Part shown: piece by piece, positions 15,935 through 24,919 of the stretch
Layout of the letters: each line of letters begins with the position of its first letter
Numbering within the stretch: position 1 is the first letter of the stretch
NCBI GenBank assembly: GCA_000404785.1
Contig: ASNI01000033.1
Coordinates: 1-30,450, forward strand
Direction: 5' to 3'
Source: Cloacimonetes bacterium SCGC AAA252-N17
GTDB lineage: Bacteria > Cloacimonadota > Cloacimonadia > JGIOTU-2
Length of the DNA stretch: 30,450 nt
The notes under the pieces: model-generated
Databases searched by the model: none
What the model saw: only the letters and a program-made list of their open reading frames with translations
What the model was told of the DNA's origin: nothing
Position numbers and translations under genes: made by a program

Positions 15935-17812
15935 ATGGTAGAGAAGAAGAAATTATTACAGAAAAAACTAAATCTTCTTGATGTTTTCAGTATTGCAACA
16001 GGTGCGATGATCAGCTCCGGGCTGTTCATACTGCCAGGACTCGCTTTTGCAAAAGCCGGTCCGGCAGTGATTGTTGCTTATATTCTGGCCGGGATCATCG
16101 TGATCCCAAGTATGCTTGCACAGATAGAGCTCGGAACAGCAATGCCCAAAGCAGGTGGGAGTTACTTTTATATTGAGAGAAGTATGGGACCTGCTGCCGG
16201 CACGTTAGGTGGTTTTGCAAGCTGGTTCAGTCTCGCACTTAAAAGCGCATTTGCCCTTATTGGTGTCGGGGCATTTGCAAATTTGCTGTTCCCGGTGCTT
16301 TCGGAAACTCATATAAAAATAATCGCGATTGGCTTCTGTATTTTATTTGCCCTTCTGAATATAAAAAGTGTAAAGCACACGAGCAGATTCCAAGTTTTCC
16401 TTGTATTGTCATTGCTTGCTATATTGTTGCTTTATTGCACTGTTGGTATTACAAAAGTCAATCTACATAATTTCATGCCTTTTTCTCCCAAAGGATTTGG
16501 TTCAGTGATCCCGGTCGTGGGTCTTGTTTTCGTGTCCTTCGGAGGTTTAACCAAAGTAGCAAGCATTGCAGAAGAGATCAAAAAACCAAAAAAGAATCTG
16601 AAAATGGGTATGTTGATCGCATTTATTGTAGTGATGTTTTTTTATGTTGCAACTATATTTGTTACAGTAGGAGTGGTCGATGCAGGCAAACTGGCAAATT
16701 CTCTTACACCAATTTCCCAGGGAGGTGAGATCGTACTCGGACGAGTTGGCATGATCGTCCTATCCATCGCAGCACTGTTTGCGTTTTTTTCAACCGCAAA
16801 TGCGGGCATCCTTTCTGCTTCGAGATTTCCTCTTGCAATGAGCAGAGATAGATTGGTTCCTGGAATTTTCGGGAAAATGGGCAAAAAAAGTCAAACGCCC
16901 TTTATCTCAATTATACTTACTGCGGCATTTATGATCGTAATGATCGCCTTCCTGAATTTCGAGAATCTAGTAAAAGCTGCATCAACTATGATGCTCATTC
17001 TTTTCCTGTATACAAATGTGGCGCTGATCGTGATGAGGGAAAGCAGAATTGATACCTATCAACCGTCTTTCAGAGTCCCACTCTATCCATGGCTGCAAAT
17101 AATTGCTATAATTATTTATGCTTTCTTGATTTTTGAAATGGGTACTTTACCCCTTATTATCACCGGCTTTTTCATCATACTATGTCTTGCCTGGTATCTC
17201 TTTTATGTGCGCATGAGAGTACAAAGAAAGTCTGCGCTGGTGCATATTGTTGAGCGAATTACTAATAAAAAGATCTCCAGCAGTACACTTGCTGATGAAC
17301 TCAAAGAGATCCTTATCCGGCGTGATAACATTATTGAGGACAGGTTTGATAAAATAGCGAAATCTGCAATTATTCTTGATCTTGAGCACTCATTGGAAGC
17401 AGAGGAGTTTTTCAATATTGTTTCCGAGCAACTCTCCTCGCGTTTGAATATTCCATCTCAGGAACTTCATGATCTCTTTATTGAAAGGGAGAAACAGTCA
17501 TCGACAATTCTTGAACCCGGACTTGCGATTCCTCATATTATCGTAAAGGGAGAGAAAAAATTTGATATACTTATTGTGCGCTGCAAGGATGGTATTAATT
17601 TTGAAAAGGGTGAACCACCTGTTCATACAGTATTTGTTCTGATCGGTTCGATGGATGAACGCAATTTCCATTTACGTGCGCTTATGTCCATAGCTCAGAT
17701 CGTGAAAGAGCATAATTTTGATAAGCGGTGGTTCAATGCAAAAAATAGTGAAGAATTAAGAAATGTAATTTATCTTTCGACAAGAAAGCGAGAGACTCAT
17801 GAAGGCAAATAA
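15935..17812 (+). CDS. APC-family amino-acid permease fused to a PTS EIIA-like domain
   Basis: The 625-residue protein starts with about 12 membrane helices (residues 15-430) of the amino acid-polyamine-organocation family: SIATGAMISSGLFILPG in helix 1 is the substrate-binding signature, and EIKKPKKNLKMGM follows helix 6. After a cytoplasmic linker, residues about 470-620 form a PTS EIIA type-2-like domain with SSRLNIPSQELHDLFIERE and GLAIPHI, whose His is the usual phosphorylation site. This suggests transport gated by phosphotransferase state, which is an inference. No EI or HPr gene is nearby. No ribosome binding site precedes the ATG, and a TTGACA lies 34 bases upstream, so the leader may be very short. 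It overlaps the PspC gene by 14 bases. Confidence 0.87.
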   Translation: MVEKKKLLQKKLNLLDVFSIATGAMISSGLFILPGLAFAKAGPAVIVAYILAGIIVIPSMLAQIELGTAMPKAGGSYFYIERSMGPAAGTLGGFASWFSLALKSAFALIGVGAFANLLFPVLSETHIKIIAIGFCILFALLNIKSVKHTSRFQVFLVLSLLAILLLYCTVGITKVNLHNFMPFSPKGFGSVIPVVGLVFVSFGGLTKVASIAEEIKKPKKNLKMGMLIAFIVVMFFYVATIFVTVGVVDAGKLANSLTPISQGGEIVLGRVGMIVLSIAALFAFFSTANAGILSASRFPLAMSRDRLVPGIFGKMGKKSQTPFISIILTAAFMIVMIAFLNFENLVKAASTMMLILFLYTNVALIVMRESRIDTYQPSFRVPLYPWLQIIAIIIYAFLIFEMGTLPLIITGFFIILCLAWYLFYVRMRVQRKSALVHIVERITNKKISSSTLADELKEILIRRDNIIEDRFDKIAKSAIILDLEHSLEAEEFFNIVSEQLSSRLNIPSQELHDLFIEREKQSSTILEPGLAIPHIIVKGEKKFDILIVRCKDGINFEKGEPPVHTVFVLIGSMDERNFHLRALMSIAQIVKEHNFDKRWFNAKNSEELRNVIYLSTRKRETHEGK

Positions 17813-18200
17813 GGTGTTATATCGTGACACCAGGAACGCAAAAATCGCGGGTGTGTGCATTGGATTTTCCGAATATTTTAATGTAGATGTATCGTTGATC
17901 CGTTTGATATGGGTCATCTTCACCATTTTTGGTGGTGCAGGAATTTTTCTCTATATTATTGCCGCTTTGATCATACCCCGCAAATTTGAAAATGAGGTTG
18001 ATATCCTCATTGATGAAGATGATAATCGTCTCGCTAAAAATATGGGTAATGCAGTGCTATCAGGTGTGTGTGCGGGTATTGCAAAACATTTTAATATGGA
18101 TGTGAGCATTGTTCGAATTGTCTTTCTGCTACTGGGATTATACTTTGCTGCCGGAGTATTCCTCTATATAGTATTAGCACTCATTTTACCAAAGAATTAG
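17799..18200 (+). CDS. Tandem PspC-domain membrane protein
   Basis: The 133-residue product consists of two PspC domains in a row. Residues 6-62 (LYRDTRNAKIAGVCIGFSEYF) and residues 80-133 (NAVLSGVCAGIAKHF) each have the GVCxG start, the NVDVSLIR / NMDVSIVR turn and a membrane helix ending LIIPRK or LILPKN. PspC-type proteins sense or respond to envelope stress at the inner membrane. Two domains in one small protein look like an internal duplication. It starts inside the 3' end of the permease gene and ends 5 bases before the large outer-membrane protein, so the three are likely one operon. Confidence 0.9.
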   Translation: MKANKVLYRDTRNAKIAGVCIGFSEYFNVDVSLIRLIWVIFTIFGGAGIFLYIIAALIIPRKFENEVDILIDEDDNRLAKNMGNAVLSGVCAGIAKHFNMDVSIVRIVFLLLGLYFAAGVFLYIVLALILPKN

Positions 18201-18205
18201 AGGTA

Positions 18206-21200
18206 ATGCACTTTATTCGACCAATCTTTTTTTTGCTGATAATTTTCTGCCTGTGCAACACGCTTCATGCAGAAGAATTCTCAATTCTGGATAAGATCGG
18301 TATCATCACAATTGAACTTGAAAAAATACAATATGAGCTTGGATATGATCATATCATAACTGACTCCGAAGAGGTGAGTTATCAAGATTCCATCCTTAGT
18401 AAAGGAAAAGATTATTCCATTGATTATGTGCTGGGTGTTGTTTCATTCTTAAAAGAGCTCAAGTCCGGAGCAAAAGTTAAGATCACCTTCAAGGTTTTTC
18501 CCAAAAGTCTGCTCTACTCCTTTCAACAATATACGCCACAGGAAAATGTATTACTACCGAGATCAAAGGAAAAGCAATCCTCAACCCAAAAACAAAAATA
18601 TGATACCTCCACAAACCTGAACATCTCTGGAAGTAAGAGTTTTTCACTTTCATTGGGCAATAAGCAGGATATGGATCTCGATCAATCCTTGTATTTGCAG
18701 GTGGATGGAGAGCTTTCTAAAAATGTTTTCATCAAAGCACAACTATCAGATAATACCACTCCAATTTCCACAGAAGGTACGACGAAAAAGCTCAGTGAGT
18801 TTGATAAGATGTTCATAAAGGTATATTCCAGGAATTACAGCTTGCAGTTCGGCGATTTTTTTGCTCGTTTCGACGATACCTATTATGCAAATTATGATTA
18901 CAAATTGGAAGGTGTGACCTTTCAATGGAATGGACCTCAAAGGGTAAATGGTTCCGCAGCAGTTTCGAACGGGGACTTCAAAAGCTATTCTTTTTACGGA
19001 ACGGAAGGCATTCAGGGTCCCTATTATTTGCCCGGCAAGAACAGCTCAAATGTGCGTGTGCTTTCCGGAACAGAGAAAATATATCTAAACGGAACATTGC
19101 TTAATCGCGGTGAGGATTATTTTATTGATTATAATGAGGGTTCGATCACTTTTCAGAATAACAATATCATTACTGAGGAATCCTACATCATTGCTGATTA
19201 TGAGTACACTGCGGAAGAGTATCGAGGTAATTTTTATCTCGGATCAGGCAATATTGCGTTATTAGATGAGGCAGTAAATATCTCTTTAAAAATTCTGAGT
19301 AATAATGATGATAAAGAAAATCCCTTGAATTTCAGTCTTACAGAGGAAGAGAAAGATATACTGAAAAATGCAGGAAACGATCCTGATAAAGCGCACATCA
19401 GCGGTGTGGATTCTGTTGCGGTTGGGCAGGGGAACTACATTCTGGCAGATTCACATTATGTGTATGTGGGTTTTGATTCAACAGGAAATTATCTCGTGAG
19501 TTTTTCTTATGTGGGAGCTGGAAATGGTTCGTATAATAAATCAGGATATATTCAATACCAGTATATTGGAGAGGGAGAAGGTGAGTACATTCCTGAGATA
19601 CAGCTTCCCTTTCCAGAGAAGCGCACCAATGTTGATCTGAAAGCAAAAGTTGCTTTTGGCAAGTTTGAACTCATTTCTGAAGGGATGTTCACTGATTTTG
19701 ATCAGAATAGTTTTTCTGCAATTGATGATGAATATAATAACGGCTTTGCTCATTACCATTCTTTAAATCTAAACGTGCCGATCTTCTACAATGGTAAGGT
19801 GAAGACATCAGCGTATTATCGAGCGCATGACAAATATTTCCATTCTCTGGCAAGAGTAGAATCTGCAAAGACACAGTATCAAGCATCTGATTTTACAGAA
19901 ACAGATACAGTTGCAGTATCCGAATACGGTGGTTCTATTGAGTTCTCTCTTCCGAAATGGGTAACAAACAAAGTGCAGCTTTACAATAAAAAAATGCAGG
20001 ATATCGTCCTACAGCAGACTTTTTCAAATACCTTTTCCTATTTGCAGAATTCCGCTCTCTTTTTCCTGCCTTCGATCAATTACACATTTTCAAATATTCA
20101 TGAAGAAAACGAATCTACTTCGGGTACTGCTGAAGAAGAACTCCTTCAAAGAATACATTCCTTGGATGGGAATTATAAGATCGGTTTCATGAAGATGAAT
20201 GCCGGATTTTCAGATAGGAAATTCACTAATGAAGGAGTGCTGGATTTCGGTTTCAGCAATGTAAAATATTTTTACGGACTCTCTGCCGCCATCTGGAATA
20301 CAGACATAAATCTTGATTATGAACAGGAGTTTGTTGACAGTCTGAAGATCGACTGGTTTGATTATAAAAAAGCACAACTCTACAAAGCCGGATTTTCTTA
20401 TCAAAATGGAACGACAAATTTCAAGGCGGATTATTCTCATAGAACAAATCAATATTGTACAGGAGAGAGCAACAGCAATTTTGACCTTCTGAATTCGCAG
20501 CTTTCCTGTAATCTTATTAACAACAGTATTTCTAATCGTGTAAATTACAAGATCGGGAATATCGAGCTTTATCCAAAAGTGAAGGAACTCATCTATGTGG
20601 GGGATGGAAACGGTCTGTATGACAGTCTCGGTTTTTATCAGGAGGATGGTGACTATGACTATGAGATCACCATAGTTGGAAAACCGCAGGCGATCACAGA
20701 GCTTCAAATGAACTGGAATGTGCAGGTTAATCCATCGAGAGGGATTACCCTGAAAGACAAAGGTATTAATGAGCTTTTAGATAAGCTTGTATTCAGCTCA
20801 GATATTGCGATTCAGGAAAAATCCACAACTCCGCATAAGCTGGATCTCTATTTTCTCAAACCAAGCGCTCTGATGAATAAACAATATACGGATTATGGTT
20901 ATCAGCGGTATAAGGAGCAGCTTTGGTACAATATCGTGAAGAACAGGATCGTGATGCGTGTACTGTATGAGAAAGTAAAAAAGATCGATAATCAATATGA
21001 AAATGAATTCGATGAATTGGATCAAGACACTTACAATGCTGCGCTGAATTTTTATAATGTGAAGCAATGGAATTTTGAGAATGAAATTTCCTATGTTGAT
21101 ATTATTTCAAATTATCAGACCAAAGATTTTCTGCATTCTAAAGTGTGGAGAATTTCTACAGATATCGCATATAAATTCAGCTATAATATGATCGTTTCTT

Positions 21201-21538
21201 CAGAACTTTCCTTGGATATTGAAAATGGTGCAAAGCTCGGTGGTACGGACGATTATAAGATAACTTCATATACGATTGAGCCGGAATTTGTCTATAATGC
21301 AGGTTCGAAATATCACCTGTCGGCTCAGCTTCATTTGCAGCAGAATGAGCGGGAAGGATCCGATTATTTTGCGAATATTCTATACAGCAAACGGGCCGGC
21401 TTGAACGCAAGAGTAACGCTGCAGTTTGATTATAAACTCAGTAAGTATGTGACTGGATTTCTAAAGTATTATTTAGAAAAATATCCTCAGTCTGATCCGC
21501 GATATCAGCTAAAGATGGAAGTGAGGGCGGATTTTTAA
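18206..21538 (+). CDS. Large outer-membrane beta-barrel protein (SprA-like modules)
   Basis: The 1110-residue protein opens with a signal peptide (MHFIRPIFFLLIIFCLCNTLHAEE). Two modules of the form GxDYxIDYxxGxxxF are seen, GKDYSIDYVLGVVSF near residue 67 and GEDYFIDYNEGSITF near residue 302. This module type is found in large envelope proteins such as SprA of the Bacteroidetes. Between them NISGSKSFSLSLGN leads into a barrel-like segment. The remaining 700 residues are alternating-strand sequence that ends KMEVRADF, a C-terminal Phe as expected for barrel insertion. No ribosome binding site stronger than AGAGGTA is present. Its function is unknown; transport, adhesion or export are all possible. 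The downstream 395 bases hold a MITE-like element. Confidence 0.78.
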   Translation: MHFIRPIFFLLIIFCLCNTLHAEEFSILDKIGIITIELEKIQYELGYDHIITDSEEVSYQDSILSKGKDYSIDYVLGVVSFLKELKSGAKVKITFKVFPKSLLYSFQQYTPQENVLLPRSKEKQSSTQKQKYDTSTNLNISGSKSFSLSLGNKQDMDLDQSLYLQVDGELSKNVFIKAQLSDNTTPISTEGTTKKLSEFDKMFIKVYSRNYSLQFGDFFARFDDTYYANYDYKLEGVTFQWNGPQRVNGSAAVSNGDFKSYSFYGTEGIQGPYYLPGKNSSNVRVLSGTEKIYLNGTLLNRGEDYFIDYNEGSITFQNNNIITEESYIIADYEYTAEEYRGNFYLGSGNIALLDEAVNISLKILSNNDDKENPLNFSLTEEEKDILKNAGNDPDKAHISGVDSVAVGQGNYILADSHYVYVGFDSTGNYLVSFSYVGAGNGSYNKSGYIQYQYIGEGEGEYIPEIQLPFPEKRTNVDLKAKVAFGKFELISEGMFTDFDQNSFSAIDDEYNNGFAHYHSLNLNVPIFYNGKVKTSAYYRAHDKYFHSLARVESAKTQYQASDFTETDTVAVSEYGGSIEFSLPKWVTNKVQLYNKKMQDIVLQQTFSNTFSYLQNSALFFLPSINYTFSNIHEENESTSGTAEEELLQRIHSLDGNYKIGFMKMNAGFSDRKFTNEGVLDFGFSNVKYFYGLSAAIWNTDINLDYEQEFVDSLKIDWFDYKKAQLYKAGFSYQNGTTNFKADYSHRTNQYCTGESNSNFDLLNSQLSCNLINNSISNRVNYKIGNIELYPKVKELIYVGDGNGLYDSLGFYQEDGDYDYEITIVGKPQAITELQMNWNVQVNPSRGITLKDKGINELLDKLVFSSDIAIQEKSTTPHKLDLYFLKPSALMNKQYTDYGYQRYKEQLWYNIVKNRIVMRVLYEKVKKIDNQYENEFDELDQDTYNAALNFYNVKQWNFENEISYVDIISNYQTKDFLHSKVWRISTDIAYKFSYNMIVSSELSLDIENGAKLGGTDDYKITSYTIEPEFVYNAGSKYHLSAQLHLQQNEREGSDYFANILYSKRAGLNARVTLQFDYKLSKYVTGFLKYYLEKYPQSDPRYQLKMEVRADF

Positions 21539-21547
21539 AATATATAA

Positions 21548-21895
21548 GGGATACCCCAAAAAATTTGGTGAATATTTTCAGGGAAGCCTATAAAAAAAGG
21601 GATTATCAGTTATTTTAAACAGAAAATATCTTTATACAATTCTTGCATAGTTCTCGTTCACTCAACTATTCCCCAGGTATTTAATTCACTGTCACACTGA
21701 GGTTCTCGAAGTGGGACAGACCCTTCGACTGGTCTTCATTTCATTACGCCCAAGCATGCAGGCTCAGGGTGAAAACAGCAAGGATAGATACAAATTAACA
21801 GTTTTTCTAAAAGTAATTTTCCGCGAAGAATTCTCCGAAAACACTTTATTCATGCATTATCCAGAGAATCTTCATCGAATTTTTGGGGGTATCCC
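21548..21895. mobile_element. MITE-like element, copy 2
   Basis: The ends GGGATACCCCAAAAAA (21548) and TTTTTGGGGGTATCCC (to 21895) are inverted. The last 55 bases match copy 1 (15216-15270) with one mismatch, while the left half is much more diverged and longer. It fills most of the gene-free gap 21539-21933. No open frame with coding signs lies inside it, and I could not see a target-site duplication here. Confidence 0.65.
21690..21775. repeat. HPELVEG-type repeat, copy 2, with altered hairpin tip
   Basis: The left arm is identical to copy 1 for 39 bases, but after CCCTTCGAC about 33 bases (TGGTCTTCATTT to CATGCAGG) replace the three-base tip of copy 1 before CTCAGGGTGA resumes. The repeat therefore lies in the same place in both MITE-like elements, with different tips. 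Confidence 0.75.
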
Positions 21896-21933
21896 TGTAA
21901 TTTTTGTATAATTTTTATTCTTTTCAAATGAGT

Positions 21934-22668
21934 TCAGTCCTTATTCAAATCATGAATGGGGACATAAAATTTATTATATCGATTTATGCGAGAATCTTGG
22001 AATGCTCCTTTTGAATTCCTTACAAAAACTATAGCACGTTTGTTTATTCGGTTAATGAATCCATGATGTGTTTTTCCTTTAAATTCAAAATTCACAAGAT
22101 CACCTATATGAATATCATACTTTTTCATGGCTCTTTCCTGATGGGTTACCAATGAATGTGTTACTCCTGTATGTCCAAAGATATTATTGCTTAATTGTCT
22201 AAACCTAGGTTTTGCACAATTGGATTTTTTGAACAAAATATATTCGATAACATGAATAATTTCATGTTCAAAGATACGCATTGAAGCTTCGAGCCGATCA
22301 TTGCATTTCAAACCATTTATGATAATATCACGATCGGAATCTTCAAATGTTTGGAAGATCAGCGTAGTGGATAGAGTTATTCGAAATTTGTTCTCTCTTA
22401 AAAAATATGTCGTTTTGCCACCTGATTTTGTCATTCTGCTTGATAGGTGGAAAGTATTTTTATCACGCCAATTTTTTTTGAAGTAATGTTGAAAAAATAT
22501 CTCATCATATAAATCGAAAAGATACTTCAAATCTTTTGTGCTAATTCTATGATAATTACCTGTAGTGATATTCTCCGACGCAGACAAGACCCTGTCATAA
22601 ATAGCTTTACTCATGGAGGTTATTTCACTTTGAGTAAGGTGAATGGTTTGTAAATCTTCCGTTAACAT
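21934..22668 (-). CDS. SprT-like zinc metalloprotease-fold protein
   Basis: The 244-residue protein has a SprT-like core (about residues 48-160) with LFDLYDEIFFQHYF at its start and the metal motif HEIIHVIEY (HExxH), followed by FGHTG with a possible third ligand. The C-terminal part KYDIHIGDLVNFEFKGKTHHGFINRINKRAIVFV looks like a small beta-barrel, possibly nucleic-acid binding, as seen attached to SprT-like domains. Related proteins (SprT, Spartan, Wss1) act on DNA-protein crosslinks in eukaryotes, while bacterial members are poorly known. No ribosome binding site is evident. It stands alone between a MITE-like element and the tRNA pair, is AT-rich, and may be horizontally acquired. Confidence 0.82.
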   Translation of the reverse strand: MLTEDLQTIHLTQSEITSMSKAIYDRVLSASENITTGNYHRISTKDLKYLFDLYDEIFFQHYFKKNWRDKNTFHLSSRMTKSGGKTTYFLRENKFRITLSTTLIFQTFEDSDRDIIINGLKCNDRLEASMRIFEHEIIHVIEYILFKKSNCAKPRFRQLSNNIFGHTGVTHSLVTHQERAMKKYDIHIGDLVNFEFKGKTHHGFINRINKRAIVFVRNSKGAFQDSRINRYNKFYVPIHDLNKD

Positions 22669-22809
22669 AAAATTTTCAATTCTTATGTGCTTACATTTAA
22701 TATTAATCTTTTTTTCATTGAGATTATTCGTTTAAATATATGTCGAACATTATTCAGCAGCAACTACTTCGATGTATCTGGCTTTGTAGATGCTGGTAAT
22801 AAATAAAAA

Positions 22810-22885
22810 TGGGGTGGATGATGGGACTCGAACCCACAACAACCGGAACCACAATCCGGTGCTCTGCCATTGAACTACATCCACC
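22810..22885 (-). tRNA. tRNA-His (GTG)
   Basis: On the minus strand GTGGATG pairs with CATCCAC in the acceptor stem. The anticodon stem CCGGA/TCCGG encloses TTGTGGT (anticodon GTG). TGGGTTCGAGTCCCA forms the T arm. The extra G(-1) opposite discriminator C and an encoded CCA confirm histidine identity. Confidence 0.97.
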
Positions 22886-22895
22886 ACAAAAAAAC

Positions 22896-22973
22896 TGGTC
22901 GGGGTGCCGAGATTCGAACTCGGGACCTCTTGAACCCCATTCAAGCGCGCTAGCCTGGCTGCGCTACACCCCG
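22896..22973 (-). tRNA. tRNA-Pro (GGG)
   Basis: On the minus strand CGGGGTG pairs with CACCCCG in the acceptor stem. The anticodon stem CTTGA/TCAAG encloses ATGGGGT (anticodon GGG). CCGAGTTCGAATCTCGG forms the T arm, with discriminator A and an encoded CCA. It lies 10 bases upstream of tRNA-His, so one transcript is likely. Confidence 0.97.
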
Positions 22974-22984
22974 AAAGGAATGCT

Positions 22985-23013
22985 CTGTAAAAATCTTCAT
23001 TTTTTTCAGTCAA
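22985..23013 (-). promoter_or_regulatory. Candidate promoter for the tRNA pair
   Basis: TTGACT (23013-23008) is followed by a 17-base spacer and TTACAG (22990-22985), which puts the start a few bases before tRNA-Pro. The -10 box is weak, so this rests mainly on position and on the -35. Confidence 0.35.
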
Positions 23014-23096
23014 GTTTTACTCAACATTAAGAATCTTACTCCACATAACAAATAAACCCAATACCATTTACCCTTCTCAATCCATACTTTTCTCTG

Positions 23097-24908
23097 TTAC
23101 TGTTTAATATAATTACTTATACTTAACTTGACCCACTTATCTGCGAAATATCCGTAATGGCTCTCGATAATTTTATCTGTCAGATTACATACAGATGTTG
23201 CTCCGAATATCTGCAATGTCTTGCTGTCAGAGCTTGACGGGATCTGATAGAAATAATCGCTACCATTCACCCTTTCATAAAAATCAGTATAATATTTCCC
23301 ATTGGGTGACAGGAAATCAATGATCTCTTTTGCTTTATTAAAATCAATCTTTCCATATTCGGTGAGCAGTATTTTATTTAAGGCATCGTAACGCCATTGG
23401 ACATCATCCATATGTTCAGCAGACATCATGATCGTCCACGGCGCCATTGAGCAAAGACGCATCGATGGATTGATGTACATATTTGAAGCGAGGACAATAT
23501 CTGGCTTTTGTTCTCTTTGGGGAGCGAAATAATATCCTTTAGGCACCCCAGCTTCCTTGAAAGTCGAATCTATAAAACCAGTCCTGTCCAAGATATCTTC
23601 AAGGTGGTATGGTTTCTGATATTTAATAAAAAGTCCGGTATTGAAATAGAAAAAAGTGTCGGGATATTCATAATTATCCCATCTGATCTTAAGTCCTAAT
23701 TCCAATGTAAGTGTGTCATATTTCGTTAGAAATTCCTGAGTTGGAAGTAGTCTTTGATCTTTAAATTCCTTAGATGGAAAATCGAGGAAATTTATGCTGT
23801 CCGCAGCAACTCCGGCTTCAACGATCGCTCCTCTTCCTGACTACGCGTCTGCAATAGGATACAGCCATGGCACACCACGAGGGGAATGAATAAGTACTCT
23901 CAATGCTTTATCAAGATTTGATCCATAATGTGTTGTATGACGCACAAGAAGAAGTGAATTCAAGCCCGGCTGCTTTGAATTGAGATTTCCTGCGGGTACC
24001 ATGTCAACTCCCATTGCGAAACCGTAAGCATTCATTGCTGTGATCGAACCAACAAAGCCCGGTGCAGTTGTGGAAATCAGAGGAACTCTTGTCGGAAGGT
24101 CGGGTAATGGGTCCGGAACATATATGATCATGCAGGCAATATTTTGGAATACATCTGCTGTCGGAAACATGAAATCTCTTCCAAAATAATGTTTCCCATC
24201 GATAGTTGCTTTTTTGCATACAGAAAAGGCGTTGCAGAAAATCGGTGCTCTAAGATTTACCCCCTTGATACCGGGTATATCTCTCCAAATTCCATCTATA
24301 TTATATACTTGAGCTAGAAGAAAATCAATTCCCACGTTCAGCGTGAATATTTTTTCAAATGTTACATTTGTGTCTGGATTGACATGCTGACAACCTGCAA
24401 CGATACCCACCATCTCATTCATAAGCTCCTGTGGGATGCATCGACTGATGATCTTATCATTTTGCTGTAGGAAGTCCGCCATTAATTTTCCAAGGAGATT
24501 TTTATAAGGTTTCACAAATCCAGGACGCAGAAACGCTTCGATAATGCCATCGAGAAATTTCGTGCACATCAACTCTATTTCTTCATGTGCAAGCTGCCCG
24601 AACATATATCCCATCTGGTATCCGGTGCCCTCGAGATAGTACACATACTTCTGCTCTTTTGTTTCATAATTTATTACAGTGGTATTTTTTGCTCTTATTC
24701 CTCTTTTTCCTTGATATGTGATGACGCTATCAATAACATAACCATCCTGCTCAAAGGCAGTTGTAAGTTCAAAAGTGGATAGTTTTGGAAGCGAGATGCT
24801 CACCTTTGATTCTTCAGCAAGGATCGAAGCTTTCTTAACTCTGGAAAATTGTGTACAAGCAGCAAGTAATAAAATAATCAAGACTATAAATAATAGGTTT
24901 TTTTTTAT
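23097..24908 (-). pseudogene. C45-family acyltransferase/peptidase lipoprotein gene, start codon lost and in-frame TAG
   Basis: Read straight through, this is a 604-codon gene: lipoprotein signal (KKNLLFIVLIILLLAAC, lipid Cys18), the GTGYQMGYMFGQLAHEEI segment, and FCNAFSVCKKATIDGKHYFGRDF, where Cys225 is the expected autoprocessed nucleophile of acyl-CoA:6-APA acyltransferase (family C45) proteins. Two lesions are visible. The start position holds ATA (24908-24906), 7 bases after AAGGAG, where ATG is expected; the next usable codon is a TTG that would cut off the signal's basic end. Codon 356 is TAG (23841-23843), and the same frame resumes as SGRGAIVEAGV. It follows the dolichol-kinase-like gene closely. 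A functional AUA start or a sequencing error are alternatives. Confidence 0.8.
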
Positions 24909-24919
24909 TTGTTTTCTCC

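Noticed and set aside
21711..21911. 66-codon frame in the second repeat block
   Set aside because: It lies entirely in the HPELVEG repeat and MITE-like right end.
21934..22885. Genomic island integrated at tRNA-His, carrying the SprT-like gene
   Set aside because: No integrase and no repeated tRNA 3' end was seen within the window.
22750..23013. 87-codon minus-strand frame over the tRNAs
   Set aside because: It is a readthrough of the two tRNA genes; the short tail KARYIEVVAAE has no support as a gene fragment.
23841..23843. TAG as pyrrolysine or a reassigned codon
   Set aside because: TAG ends other intact genes here, the C45 family is not known for pyrrolysine, and the start codon of the same gene is also lost, so decay or error is simpler.
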